Positions 15,982-25,226 are shown, counted from the stretch's first letter. The stretch: DNA of 64,000 nt from Dietzia lutea (GCF_003096075.1 NZ_CP015449.1:3589001-3653000), one strand, 5' to 3'. Notes: generated by a model not told the origin, from the sequence alone. Translations and numbers: made by a program.

Positions 15982-18900
15982 GGGAGTCCTCGAGATCGCC
16001 CTCCACGTCGAGGTAGACCTGCCGCATCTGATCCATGACCTCGGCGTTCGGCTCGGCCCACATCCCGCGGTCGGCGGCCTCGGAGAGCCGCTCGATCATG
16101 CCGCGCAGCGCCCACGGATTGGAGGTCCGCAGGAAGTCCTGCGTCTTCTCGTCCAGCACGTATTCGCGGGACAGGGTGTCGTACATCCAGTCCTGGACCA
16201 CGCCGGCGGTGGCGTCGAACCCGAACAGGTAGTCCACCGTGGCGGCCAGCTCGAACGCGCCCTTGTAGCCGTGCCGCTGCATGGCCGCGATCCAGCGCGG
16301 GTTGACCACCCGGGCCCGGAACACTCGGCGGGTCTCCTCCGCCAGGGTGCGGGTGCGGATGGCGTCCGGGGTGGTGGAGTCGCCCACGTACGCGCGCGGC
16401 TCCGCGCCGGTGAGCGCGCGCACGGTGGCGATCATCCCGCCGTGGTACTGGAAGTAGTCGTCCGAGTCGGCGATGTCGTGCTCGCGGGTGTCGATGTTCT
16501 TCGCCGCCACCGCGATGCGCCGGTAGTTCGTCCGCATGTCGTCGGCCGCGGGCACGCCGGCGAGGTCGCGACCGTAGGCGTACCCGCCCCACCGGGTGTA
16601 CACCTCGGCCAGGTCGCGGTCGTCGCGCCAGTTGCCCGCCTCGATGGTCTGCAGGATCCCCGCGCCGTACGACCCGGGCGCCGAGCCGAAGATGCGGGTG
16701 GTGGCCCGACGCTCATCGTGGTGCTCGGCCAGGTCGGCGCGGCTGTGGGCGGCGACGTAGTTGAGCTCGTCCGGCTCGTCGAGCTCGGCGACCATCCGCA
16801 CGGCGTCGTCGAGCATCGCGATGACATGAGGGAACGCGTCGCGGAAGAAGCCCGAGATGCGCACGGTCACGTCCACGCGGGGGCGGCCCAGCTCCTCGGT
16901 CGGGACCACCTCGAGGCCGGTGACGCGGCGGGAGGCCTCGTCCCACTCGGGGCGCACGCCCAGCAGGGCCAGCACCTCGGCGATGTCGTCGCCCGAGGTG
17001 CGCATGGCCGAGGTGCCCCAGATCGACAGCCCCACCGACGCCGGGTAGGAGCCGGTCTCCTCCAGATGCCGCTCGAGCAGCGAGTCGGCCATGGCCTGGC
17101 CGGTGTCCCACGCCAGGCGCGACGGGATCGCGCGCGGGTCCACGGTGTAGAAGTTCCGCCCCGTGGGCAGCACGTTGACCAGGCCCCGCAGCGGGGATCC
17201 CGAGGGGCCGGCCGGGATGAACCCGCCGTCCAGGGCGTGCATGACCGCGTCCAGCTCGTCGGCCGTACCGGCCAACCTCGGTACGACCTCACGGGCGGCG
17301 AAGCCGAGCACCTGCGCCACCTCGTCGTCCTCGCCCCCGAGACCGTCGCCATGCTCCCCGGCGTCACCGGACGCGCCGAGGCCCAGCCCCGCGGCGGCGA
17401 GGACCTCGGGCACCGCGGCCACGTCCCAGTCGCGCGCCTCCATGGCCTCCACCAGCTCGCGCGCCCGCGCCTCGACCCGGTCGACCTCCTCGGTCGGCGC
17501 GCCCTCGGACAGGCCGAGCGCGCGGCGCAGGCCCGGCACCGCACCGGACTCCCCGCCCCACACCTGGGACGCGCGCAGGATGGCCAGCACCAGGTTGACG
17601 CGGGCCTCGCCGGCGGGCGCCTGTCCCAGGACGTGCAGGCCGTCGCGGATCTGGACGTCCTTGATCTCGCACAGCCAGCCGTCCACGTGGAGGAGGAAGT
17701 CGTCGAACTCCTCGTCGTCGGGGCGCTGCTCCAGGCCCAGGTCCTCGTGCATGTGCGCGGCCTGCATGAGGGTCCAGATCTGCGCGCGGATGGACGGCAG
17801 CTTGGCCGGGTCCATCGCGGCGATGTTGCCGTACTCGTCGAGCAGCTGCTCGAGCCGCGCGATGTCCCCGTACGACTCCGCGCGGGCCATGGGCGGGACC
17901 AGGTGGTCGACGATCGTGGCGTGCGCGCGGCGCTTGGCCTGCGCACCCTCGCCGGGGTCGTTGACGAGGAACGGGTAGATCAGCGGCAGGTTTGCGATGG
18001 CCGCGTCCGTGGCGCAGTCCGCCGAGAGCGCGGCGTTCTTGCCCGGCAGCCACTCCAGCGAGCCGTGCTTGCCGATGTGCACCAGCGCGTGGGCGCCGAA
18101 GCCGTGGGCCAGCCAGCGGTAGGCGGCCAGGTAGTGGTGAGACGGCGCGAGCTCGGGGTCGTGGTAGATCGCCACCGGGTTCTCGCCGAAGCCGCGGGGC
18201 GGCTGGATGAGCAGCACGACGTTGCCCGCCTGCAGGGTGGCCAGGACGATCTCGCCGGCGTCGTTGACGAACAGGGTGCCCGGCGCCTCGCCCCACGCCT
18301 CGACCATCTCGTCGCGCAGGGTGGCCGGCAGGTCGGCGGTCCAGCGAAGGTAGTCCTCGGTGGAGATGCGGACGTGGCCGTCGGTGAGCTGGGCGGTCGT
18401 GAGCCACTCCTCGTCCTGGCCGCCCGCGTCGATGAGGGCGTGGATGAGGGCGTCGCCGGCCTCGGTGTCGCTGGCGTGGGTCTTCTGGTCCAGGAATGTC
18501 GCGACGGGACCGTCGGCGGGGCCGAGGTCGTAGCCCTCGTCGCGCATGCGGCGCAGCAGGCGGATGGTCGAGACCGGGGTGTCCAGGCCGACGGCGTTGC
18601 CGATGCGCGAGTGCTTGGTGGGGTACGCCGAGAGCACGAGCGCGACCTTGCGGTCGGCGGGGGCGACGTGGCGCAGCCGCGCGTGGGCCACGGCGATCCC
18701 GGCCACGCGCGCGCACCGCTCGGGGTCGGCGACGTAGCGAGGCAGACCGTCGGCGTCGATCTCCTTGAAGGAGAACGGCGCGGTGATGATGCGCCCGTCG
18801 AACTCGGGGATCGCGATCTGGTTGGCGGAGTCCAGCGGGTTGACGCCGTCGTCGGAGTCCGCCCAGTCGTCCCGGCTCCAGGTCAGGCACAGGCCCTGCA

Positions 18901-19699
18901 GCACGGGGATATCGAGGGCGGCTATGCGCTCGACGTCCCAGGCCTCGTCGTCGCCGCCCGCGCTGGCGGCCCCAGGAGTGGTCCCGCCCGCCGCCAGGAC
19001 GGTGACGATCAGCGCGTCCAGGGTGCCGAGCGCGTCGAACAGCTCGTCGGGCGCCGAGCGCAGCGAGCCGGCGAAGATCGGCACGCCCACCGCACCGGCG
19101 GCGTCGATCGCGTCGGCCAGCGCGTGGGCGAACCCGGAGTTCCCGCTCACCTCGTGGGCGCGGTAGTAGAGCACGCCCACCCGAGGCAGGCCCTCAACGC
19201 TCGCCGCGCCGAGCCGCTCCGGCATCCCCCACACTGGCACGCTGACCGGCGGCTCGAACCCGGCGCCGGTGAGCAGCACGGTGTCGGACAGGAAGGCGTG
19301 CAGCTGCGCGAGGTTGGTGGGCCCGCCCTCGGCGAGGTAGCGGTGCGCCTCGGCGGCGGTGCCGATGGGGACCGTGGAGAGCTCCATGAGGTCGGCGTCG
19401 GGGGTCTGCTCACCGCCCAGCACCACCACGGGCACGCCCGCGCCCAGCACGGCGGCGAACCCGTCGTCCCACGAGCGGCGCGAGCCGAGGATGCGCACCA
19501 CCACCAGGTCGGCACCCTCGAGCAGGACGGGCAGCTCAGCCTCGACGTCCAGGCGCGACGGATTGCCGAGCGTGAACGCCGCGCCGGACTCGCGCGCGGA
19601 GAGCAGGTCCGTGTCGGAGGTGGACAGTAGTGCGATGTGGGGCACGTCGGAGCGTGCCGGGGCGTCGTCAGGGGACGCCGAACGCCGGTCGGGGCGCAT
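15971..19699 (-). CDS. cobN: Cobaltochelatase large subunit CobN
   Basis: A 1242-residue protein, the normal size for CobN, the subunit that binds hydrogenobyrinic acid a,c-diamide and cobalt and is driven by an ATPase partner. Characteristic stretches are HIALLSTSDTDLLSAR at the start, CARVAGIAVAHARLRHV, VHIGKHGSLEWLPGKNAALS (metal and substrate site) and the C-terminal YGAGILQTIEAGNWRDDRDLAEVY. ATG 19699 follows GGAGAA and is preferred to an ATG 27 bases upstream. It leads cobN-cobF-cobA behind a cobalamin riboswitch. The likely ATPase partner is the ChlI/ChlD-type protein at 37268 on the other strand. Confidence 0.93.
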   Translation of the reverse strand: MRPDRRSASPDDAPARSDVPHIALLSTSDTDLLSARESGAAFTLGNPSRLDVEAELPVLLEGADLVVVRILGSRRSWDDGFAAVLGAGVPVVVLGGEQTPDADLMELSTVPIGTAAEAHRYLAEGGPTNLAQLHAFLSDTVLLTGAGFEPPVSVPVWGMPERLGAASVEGLPRVGVLYYRAHEVSGNSGFAHALADAIDAAGAVGVPIFAGSLRSAPDELFDALGTLDALIVTVLAAGGTTPGAASAGGDDEAWDVERIAALDIPVLQGLCLTWSRDDWADSDDGVNPLDSANQIAIPEFDGRIITAPFSFKEIDADGLPRYVADPERCARVAGIAVAHARLRHVAPADRKVALVLSAYPTKHSRIGNAVGLDTPVSTIRLLRRMRDEGYDLGPADGPVATFLDQKTHASDTEAGDALIHALIDAGGQDEEWLTTAQLTDGHVRISTEDYLRWTADLPATLRDEMVEAWGEAPGTLFVNDAGEIVLATLQAGNVVLLIQPPRGFGENPVAIYHDPELAPSHHYLAAYRWLAHGFGAHALVHIGKHGSLEWLPGKNAALSADCATDAAIANLPLIYPFLVNDPGEGAQAKRRAHATIVDHLVPPMARAESYGDIARLEQLLDEYGNIAAMDPAKLPSIRAQIWTLMQAAHMHEDLGLEQRPDDEEFDDFLLHVDGWLCEIKDVQIRDGLHVLGQAPAGEARVNLVLAILRASQVWGGESGAVPGLRRALGLSEGAPTEEVDRVEARARELVEAMEARDWDVAAVPEVLAAAGLGLGASGDAGEHGDGLGGEDDEVAQVLGFAAREVVPRLAGTADELDAVMHALDGGFIPAGPSGSPLRGLVNVLPTGRNFYTVDPRAIPSRLAWDTGQAMADSLLERHLEETGSYPASVGLSIWGTSAMRTSGDDIAEVLALLGVRPEWDEASRRVTGLEVVPTEELGRPRVDVTVRISGFFRDAFPHVIAMLDDAVRMVAELDEPDELNYVAAHSRADLAEHHDERRATTRIFGSAPGSYGAGILQTIEAGNWRDDRDLAEVYTRWGGYAYGRDLAGVPAADDMRTNYRRIAVAAKNIDTREHDIADSDDYFQYHGGMIATVRALTGAEPRAYVGDSTTPDAIRTRTLAEETRRVFRARVVNPRWIAAMQRHGYKGAFELAATVDYLFGFDATAGVVQDWMYDTLSREYVLDEKTQDFLRTSNPWALRGMIERLSEAADRGMWAEPNAEVMDQMRQVYLDVEGDLEDSHGD

Positions 19700-19734
19700 G
19701 TTCTTCTCCAAACCCTCGTGGAACATGTCGCCGT

Positions 19735-19905
19735 GGCCGGTCTCCTGGCTTTCGCGTCAACGCCGCGCGACCGACCTTCCCGGACCGATGAATCCAGTGG
19801 CCTCCGCCCCGCGAGGGACGGACGAGGGTCGCGTGGCTCCGCGACTACAGTGGCGAGGGCCGCGCCGGCTTTTCCTCCGGCTTCCCGAGCACCACGGCAC
19901 GGGCG
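19735..19905 (-). ncRNA. Cobalamin riboswitch ahead of cobN
   Basis: Read on the minus strand, the leader contains GAAGCCGGAGGAAAAGCCGG, then GCCACTGTAG, and nearer the gene GGGAAGGTCGGTCG and GAAAGCCAGGAGACCGGCC, the order of blocks found in cobalamin aptamers. It should repress cobN-cobF-cobA at high adenosylcobalamin. Boundaries are approximate. Confidence 0.85.
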
Positions 19906-20033
19906 AGCCTATCCGCCGCCGCGCCTAGACCGACCCTCGCCCTCGGATGCCACCGGCGACTCCGCCCTGAGGTCTCTCACCGCTGGCGTACCGACGGCCA
20001 CTGCGAGTGAGGACCGTGATTTAGACTCGGCGC

Positions 20034-20663
20034 GTGCCAGCTGACCGGACGACGTCCGAGCTCCCCCCGGTCATGACCGCGATCGTGGGCGCGATCGTGG
20101 CGATGGTCAGTGGCATCTTCGGGATCAGCGCCCACGGGCTCGCGACGGACATGGGCCCGGTGTCGTTCGCCCAGGCGCTCACCGTAGGGGTCACCAGCGC
20201 CGGGATCGGCGCCGCCACTGCCGCCGCAGCCCGATATCGGCTCCCGATGCTCACCTCAGCTCTGGGTCTGGCCATCGGGCAGGGCGCCGTCCACGTCGCG
20301 ATGTCCGGCGGGCACACGCACCACGCTTCCGTCTCGCACCCGCCGGGCCACCACGCCACCGATCCCGCGGCACTCCGGGCCGCGATGGACACCGCCGCTC
20401 ACGATGCACTGGCCTCCGCAGCTGCGTTGATGTCGCCCGTGATGCTTGCCGCGCACGCCGCCGCGATCGGCTCTGCACTGCTGGTCATCGCTGTTCTCGC
20501 CGGCGCCCTGGCCTGGGTGTCCGCGCGGACGATGCCGCCGAAATCGACAGCGCACCTCGTCGCCGTCGTTGCCGTCGTCCTGTCCCCGCGCGGCGCCGAC
20601 GCGCCGCTCAAGCGCTACCTGGTTTCCCGCGGTGGGACCAGAGCGCCGCCCGCGGCCGCATAG
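20034..20663 (+). CDS. Histidine-rich membrane protein of unknown function
   Basis: A 209-residue protein with four or five hydrophobic segments (around residues 15-35, 40-60, 70-90, 130-155, 160-180). Between the third and fourth lies a loop with clustered histidines (GGHTHHASVSHPPGHH) suited to bind copper, zinc or another metal. GTG 20034 is probably leaderless: a TTAGACT -10-like box ends about eight bases before it. The family was not recognised. The next gene on the strand, 490 bases on, is a PepSY-type membrane protein linked in other genomes to metal or haem handling; any link between them is an inference. Confidence 0.6.
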   Translation: MPADRTTSELPPVMTAIVGAIVAMVSGIFGISAHGLATDMGPVSFAQALTVGVTSAGIGAATAAAARYRLPMLTSALGLAIGQGAVHVAMSGGHTHHASVSHPPGHHATDPAALRAAMDTAAHDALASAAALMSPVMLAAHAAAIGSALLVIAVLAGALAWVSARTMPPKSTAHLVAVVAVVLSPRGADAPLKRYLVSRGGTRAPPAAA

Positions 20664-21086
20664 TCACAGTCCCGCACCTACCAACGCGGACCACGTTGGC
20701 CCGATCCCGATGATCGGCCGCCACGAGAGCTGGCGAGGAACACACCGCTGGCCGGTTCCCGCGATGTGCTCAACGGTGCGCGGAAACACTCGGGAGATGC
20801 TCACCGTGGATCCACCACGTTCGCGACCCCGTCTCCCTGCCCCACGCGCAGCAGTGCCGGCCCACTGGCGTCACCGCGGCGGCGCTTCCTCGTGCTCCCA
20901 CGCGAGAAGCACCCCGGAGTCTCCTCAAGCATGTGGCGTGGTCGTCCGACCTCCGCTGCGTCACCCGGGCGCCGATTCCTCCGCCGGTCCCATTCGAGCC
21001 CGCAGCGCCGAATGCCGTCAGGGATGAGCGGCGCCCACTCTCACCGACCTACCGCGGCCGCGAACGCAGCACTCCGCACGAGAGAT
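20664..21086. other. Intergenic region without recognised genes
   Basis: No frame on either strand resembles a known protein and codon use is not gene-like. The stretch may hold the promoter of the PepSY gene; no clear Fur, DtxR or Zur palindrome was found by eye. Confidence 0.4.
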
Positions 21087-21111
21087 GCGTCCTGCCTCAC
21101 GGGCAGGATGC
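21087..21111. other. Stem-loop ahead of the PepSY gene
   Basis: GCGTCCTGCC and GGCAGGATGC form a 10-bp stem (one G-U pair) with a 5-base loop, 42 bases upstream of the PepSY start. It lacks a T-run. It could be an attenuator, an operator or the end of an upstream transcript. Confidence 0.4.
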
Positions 21112-21153
21112 ACCCGCTCGCGGACCGCCTGATCCCGAAGGGCTAATCCACTC

Positions 21154-22620
21154 ATGACCGCCACGCACCCGACGGAACGCCACACCCGCGACCCTGGTGT
21201 CTCCGACCCTGCTCCGCCTTTGCGGAAGATCTCCGCGCAACTCGGCGCGATCCTCACCCGCGTCCACTTCTACGCCGGCGTGTTCGTCGCCCCGTTCCTG
21301 ATCGTCGCCGCCCTGTCCGGTGCCCTGTACGCCCTGTCCCCGACGCTGGAGCGGATCGTCTACAGCGATCAGATCACCGCGCCCCCATCGCCCACCGCAC
21401 TTCCCCTGGAGCAGCAGATCGGTTCCGCGCAGACGCGGTTCCCGGGTCTGGACGTCGTCCAGATCTGGCCGGCCGTCGAGCCCGGCGTCGCCACCCGGAT
21501 TCTGTTCGCCGATGACACCCTGGCGGACGGGCTCAACCGCGCGGTGTTCGTCGACCCCGCCACCGGGGCTGTCCAAGGCGACCTGAGCAGTTATTCCGGG
21601 ATGGGCGAGCTCCCGGTGCGGAGCTGGATCTCCAGCCTGCACAGGGATCTCCGCCTCGGTTCGCCCGGCGAGTTCTACTCGGAACTCGCCGCATCCTGGC
21701 TTCTCGTCCTCGCGCTCAGCGGGCTGGTCCTGTGGTGGCGCAAGGTCCGATCTACCCGTCACGGCAAGTCGTCGACGGGCAGAACCCTGTTCGGAGGTCT
21801 TCCCGCGCGCCCCGGTTCCCGGCAGAAGACCATGAGCCTGCACGCCACCCTCGGTACGTGGTTCACGATCGCCATCCTGGGCATCGCGGTGACCGGCCTG
21901 ACCTGGTCCACCTTCGCGGGCGCTAATGTGGACTCGGTCGTCGAGAGGATGAGCTGGCGCTCCGACCCGCTGCAGACCTCTCTGGTCGCCGACGCGACGG
22001 ACGTGGAAGAACACTCCGAGCATTTCGGCCACGGGACGGCCGACCTGAGCTTCCAGATCCCGGTCGACCAGGCGGCCGACGTCCTGGCCGCGGCGCGACA
22101 GTCCGGTATCGATGGTCCGGTGCAGATGGTCCCGCCGTCTGCACCGCACACCGCGTGGTCGGTGAGCGAGCGGTGGGTCCCCTGGACGTTCAGCTCCGAC
22201 TCCGTCGCCGTTGACGGCTCCACCGGGCGGATCGTCGACACGCTCGCCTTCGAGGACCAGTCCCTGTACTCGAAACTGTCCTCTTGGGGCATCTACCTGC
22301 ACATGGGCGTCCTGTTCGGACTGCCGCTGCAGATCGCCCTCGCCGCGACCTCGTTGGCGATCGTCGCTGTCGCGGTCCTGGGGTATCGGATGTGGTGGAA
22401 ACGTCGACCGACCCGCGGTGGCCTCCCCACCGGCCTGGGCCGATTGACCGGCCACCACTGGCCGGCCTATCTCATCGCCGCCGCCGTCGCCGTGGCCGTC
22501 GGGATGTTCCTCCCGCTGCTCGGCGCGTCTCTCGCGGTCTTCGTGGGGTTTGACCTGCTGGTGTCGACCTGGCGGACCGTCGCGGCGAAGCGGAACGCCG
22601 CGACCGGGTCCACGGCGTAG
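21154..22620 (+). CDS. PepSY-associated transmembrane protein
   Basis: A 488-residue membrane protein of the PepSY_TM family, with membrane helices near residues 35-60, 175-195, 230-250, 380-405 and two close to the C-terminus. The extracytoplasmic regions contain PepSY-like blocks (LPLEQQIGSAQTRFPG, and IPVDQAADVLAAARQSG). Conserved histidines such as those in RVHFYAGVFVAPF, SSLHRDLRLG, SLHATLGTW and YLHMGVLFG may bind haem. Relatives often sit with iron or haem uptake genes and some act as iron reductases. The remains of an iron-type ABC transporter lie just downstream on the other strand, which fits an old iron-acquisition locus. Confidence 0.85.
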   Translation: MTATHPTERHTRDPGVSDPAPPLRKISAQLGAILTRVHFYAGVFVAPFLIVAALSGALYALSPTLERIVYSDQITAPPSPTALPLEQQIGSAQTRFPGLDVVQIWPAVEPGVATRILFADDTLADGLNRAVFVDPATGAVQGDLSSYSGMGELPVRSWISSLHRDLRLGSPGEFYSELAASWLLVLALSGLVLWWRKVRSTRHGKSSTGRTLFGGLPARPGSRQKTMSLHATLGTWFTIAILGIAVTGLTWSTFAGANVDSVVERMSWRSDPLQTSLVADATDVEEHSEHFGHGTADLSFQIPVDQAADVLAAARQSGIDGPVQMVPPSAPHTAWSVSERWVPWTFSSDSVAVDGSTGRIVDTLAFEDQSLYSKLSSWGIYLHMGVLFGLPLQIALAATSLAIVAVAVLGYRMWWKRRPTRGGLPTGLGRLTGHHWPAYLIAAAVAVAVGMFLPLLGASLAVFVGFDLLVSTWRTVAAKRNAATGSTA

Positions 22621-22630
22621 GGCACGCCCC

Positions 22631-22660
22631 TGCCTGCCGTCCCAGGAGGAATGGCAGGCA
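22631..22660 (+). terminator. Stem-loop after the PepSY gene
   Basis: TGCCTGCC and GGCAGGCA form an 8-bp perfect stem around a 14-base loop, starting 11 bases after the stop. There is no T-run, so it would act as a weak or factor-assisted terminator. Confidence 0.45.
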
Positions 22661-22689
22661 GAGGCACTCCCCGCGCATTCCCGGGGCCG

Positions 22690-22958
22690 GGGTGCCTCGT
22701 CTCCGGGCGATGTCACCGCCCAGAGCCAGTCGTTGCCCCCGAGCTCCAGCTCAGCCACCGCCAGCCGCGGCGTCAGACTCGTCTCCGGGGCGATCCCGTG
22801 CTTTTCCAGGACGGCGCGGATCGTCTCGGCGGCATCGATGTTGAGGGGCTGGAGACCCACATACCATGGGGCAGGTTGACGATGCGGTTCTCGCGCGCGG
22901 CCTTGAGGTCGCGGCTGGCGGGGTGTGCCTTGAGAGCGGCGATCTTGTCCTCGACCGT
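22690..22958 (-). pseudogene. Siderophore/haem-type ABC substrate-binding protein, C-terminal scrap
   Basis: The minus strand encodes DKIAALKAHPASRDLKAARE, then RIVNLPHGMWVSSPLNIDAAETIRAVLE, which is the usual last portion of a FecB/BtuF-type substrate-binding protein. Everything before it (signal peptide and most of both lobes) is missing, and it follows directly on a broken ATPase gene. The frame has no sensible start. The 3' boundary is uncertain, because the frame runs on without a stop into sequence unlike the family. Confidence 0.65.
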
Positions 22959-23243
22959 CTACTCGCCGGCAGGTGGTCCGTAGGCGACGATCCGCCCGTC
23001 ATCGACCACAGCGGTAGCATCGAAGTGCCGCAGGACCAGGTCGAGGTCGTGGATCGCGGCCACCACCGTGGAATGCAGGGTGTCCAGTGCACCCCGGACC
23101 GCGATCAGCCGGGCGCGGTCGCGGGACCGCATCCGGCACGTCGCCCCGTCCACTGTCACCGATCCCGTCACCGGGACGTCGAGGTCGACGCCGGACACGA
23201 TGACCCGCTTCCCCCGCGCGCAGGACACGTCGTGGGCGGTCAA
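22959..23243 (-). pseudogene. Iron-type ABC ATPase, internally deleted
   Basis: The frame begins like a FecE/FhuC-type ATPase (MTAHDVSCARGKRVIVSGVDLDV), but the Walker A region is gone: sequence jumps to SVTVDGATCRMRSRDRARL. It then jumps over the signature motif and Walker B to TLHSTVVAAIHDLDLVLRHFD and DDGRIVAYGPP. At least two internal deletions have removed the catalytic motifs, so it cannot hydrolyse ATP. It lies between scraps of a permease and a binding protein in the usual gene order. Confidence 0.8.
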
Positions 23244-23263
23244 GTGAGCGCTGCCAGCCTACG

Positions 23264-23450
23264 TCATGACGCGTTCCCGAAGGTATAGGCCCGGCGGCCC
23301 ATGAGCAGCAGGAAGATCGGAGCACCGATGAGACCGGTGACGATGCTCAACGGCATCTCCTGGGGGCGGCGACGACCCGGGAGGCCACGTCGACCCAGAC
23401 CAGGAAGAGCGCGCCCGCCGCGGCGGCGCACCGCGCTGGTGCCACACTGT
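23264..23450 (-). pseudogene. FecCD-type permease, C-terminal scrap
   Basis: Two adjacent frames encode the last portion of a FecCD permease: GALFLVWVDVASRVVAAP, then after a frameshift EMPLSIVTGLIGAPIFLLLMGR and a stop at 23264. The rest of the gene is missing; the divergent cobG gene starts only a few bases upstream. Together with the two following scraps this is a fossil of a siderophore or haem importer operon. Confidence 0.8.
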
Positions 23451-23455
23451 CCGGC

Positions 23456-24391
23456 GTGAGCATCTCCGAACCCACCCGCCGGACCCGCGGCGACCTGTGC
23501 CCGGGAGTGTTGCGGCCGTGGCCGGCCTCCGACGGCGCACTGGTCCGCCTGCGCGTCCCGGGCGGGCGCGTCTCGCCGGCGTCCCTGGCCGCGCTCCACG
23601 GGGTCGCCGTGCGATATGGCGACGACGACAACGTGCACCTCACGTCGCGCGCGAACCTCCAGCTCCGGGCCCTGCCGGTCGGTCCGGACGGGCAGCTTCC
23701 GGGGGAGGTGGTCGCGGCGATCGCCGCGACCGGCCTCCTGCCCGCCCCCGGACACGAGCTGGTGCGGAACGTGATGGTCTCGCCGCTCACGGGGCTGGGC
23801 GAGCTGGTCGGCGGGCGGGCCGGTGGCCGGGCGGATTTGCGGCCGGTGACCGACGCCCTGGACGCCGGGCTGCTGGCCGACCCGACGCTGGGCGGGCTGC
23901 CGGGGCGGTTCCTGTTCGTGCTGGACGACGGCCTCGGCGACCTCATCGAGCGCTACTGCGACCTGGGCCTGGTCGCCCTGGACGCCGGGACCGCGCAGCT
24001 GCGCGTGGGCGATCGGTGGTCGGAGGTGGTGCCGCTGGCCGGCGCCGCCGCCCGGCTGGTCGAGCTGGCCCGCGCATTCGTGCAGGCTCGCGGCACCGGC
24101 CCGGAGGCGCCGTGGCACGTGCGGGAGCTGACCGCCGACCTGCGCGCGGAAGGCTCAACGGCCGCCGACCCGTCCGCGGCGCTCGCGTCGGTCGCCGCCC
24201 CGGATCCGCGATTGCCCGAGCCGACCCCGCCGCTGCCCTACGGCCCGGTCGACGGCTCGGCGGGGCGGCTCGAGCACGTCGAGGCGCCGGACGGGATCCT
24301 CGACCGCGACCTCATCGCCCGGCTCACCGGCGGCGAGGTCTCCGAGCTGATCGTCACCCCATGGCGCGGGGTGCTGGCCGTGCGCGCGTAG
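23456..24391 (+). CDS. cobG: Precorrin-3B synthase-like protein
   Basis: A 311-residue member of the sulfite/nitrite reductase ferredoxin-like family as used in CobG, which hydroxylates precorrin-3A with oxygen to precorrin-3B before ring contraction. The start (RGDLCPGVLRPWPASDGALVRLRVPGG), then LHGVAVRYGDDDNVHLTSRANLQLR and the VMVSPLTG block are typical of actinobacterial CobG. Only two cysteines are present (near residues 15 and 165), too few for a conventional four-cysteine [4Fe-4S] site. GTG 23456 lies just after the permease scrap of the other strand. It precedes the cobH riboswitch and has no riboswitch of its own in the short upstream gap. Confidence 0.85.
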   Translation: MSISEPTRRTRGDLCPGVLRPWPASDGALVRLRVPGGRVSPASLAALHGVAVRYGDDDNVHLTSRANLQLRALPVGPDGQLPGEVVAAIAATGLLPAPGHELVRNVMVSPLTGLGELVGGRAGGRADLRPVTDALDAGLLADPTLGGLPGRFLFVLDDGLGDLIERYCDLGLVALDAGTAQLRVGDRWSEVVPLAGAAARLVELARAFVQARGTGPEAPWHVRELTADLRAEGSTAADPSAALASVAAPDPRLPEPTPPLPYGPVDGSAGRLEHVEAPDGILDRDLIARLTGGEVSELIVTPWRGVLAVRA

Positions 24392-24510
24392 GCTGCGGAC
24401 TGTCCCACGGCGAGGAACCCGGTGAAACTCCGGGGCGGTTCCGCCACTGTGAGGCCCGTCCACGCGATGGTCCCAGCCAGATACTCACCGGGGATCAGCG
24501 TCGCTCACGC
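24392..24510 (+). ncRNA. Cobalamin riboswitch ahead of cobH
   Basis: The leader contains GAGGAACCCGGTGAAACTCC, then GGTTCCGCCACTGTGA and later CCCAGCCAGATACTCACC, the canonical aptamer blocks including the CCACTGT segment. It starts right after the cobG stop and should control cobH-cobIJ-bluB. Confidence 0.88.
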
Positions 24511-24560
24511 CGCGGCGTTGCGACTTCTCACACCGGGGCGAGAACCCCGAGGAGGACCTG

Positions 24561-25226
24561 ATGAGTGCTGTCCTGAGGCCGCCCCGTCGCTACGACTACG
24601 TCGACGACGGGCCCGCCATCTACCTCGACTCCTTCGCCACCATCCGGCGCGAGACGGACCTGTCACGCGTCCCCGCCGACGCCGAGCGGCTCGCGGTGCG
24701 GATGGTGCACGGCACCGGGCAGACCGACCTCGTGGAGGACCTGCAGGTTCACCCGCGCCTCGTGTCCACCGCGCGGGCGGCGATCAACGCCGGCGCTCCG
24801 ATCCTGTGCGATGCCCACATGGTGGCCTCCGGCGTCACCCGCTCTCGCCTGCCCCGCGACAACGACGTAGTGTGCACGCTTTCCGAGCCAGGCGTCCGCG
24901 ACCTGGCCGCACAGATGAGCACCACCCGCTCCGCCGCCGCGCTGAGCATGTGGGGCGACCGCCTCGACGGCGCCGTGGTCGCGATCGGCAACGCCCCCAC
25001 CGCCCTGTTCCACCTGCTGGAGATGCTGCTCGACGGCGCTCCCCACCCGGCGGCGATCGTCGGCTGCCCGGTCGGCTTCATCGGCGCGGCCGAGTCCAAG
25101 GCGGCGCTCGCCTCGTTCGCCGAGGACCACGGGATCGACGTGCCGTTCATCACCGTCCACGGCCGACGCGGCGGGTCGGCCATGACCGCCTCCGCTCTCA
25201 ACGCCCTGGCGCAGGGGGCCGAGTGA
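24561..25226 (+). CDS. cobH: Precorrin-8X methylmutase
   Basis: A 221-residue protein matching CobH/CbiC, which moves the C11 methyl group to C12 and turns precorrin-8X into hydrogenobyrinic acid. Family features are YLDSFATIRRETDL, VRMVHGTGQTDLVEDL with the catalytic histidine near residue 52, and the C-terminal NAPTALFHLLEMLLDG and GCPVGFIGAAESK segments. ATG 24561 follows GAGGAGG. The stop overlaps the GTG start of the next gene. Confidence 0.94.
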   Translation: MSAVLRPPRRYDYVDDGPAIYLDSFATIRRETDLSRVPADAERLAVRMVHGTGQTDLVEDLQVHPRLVSTARAAINAGAPILCDAHMVASGVTRSRLPRDNDVVCTLSEPGVRDLAAQMSTTRSAAALSMWGDRLDGAVVAIGNAPTALFHLLEMLLDGAPHPAAIVGCPVGFIGAAESKAALASFAEDHGIDVPFITVHGRRGGSAMTASALNALAQGAE

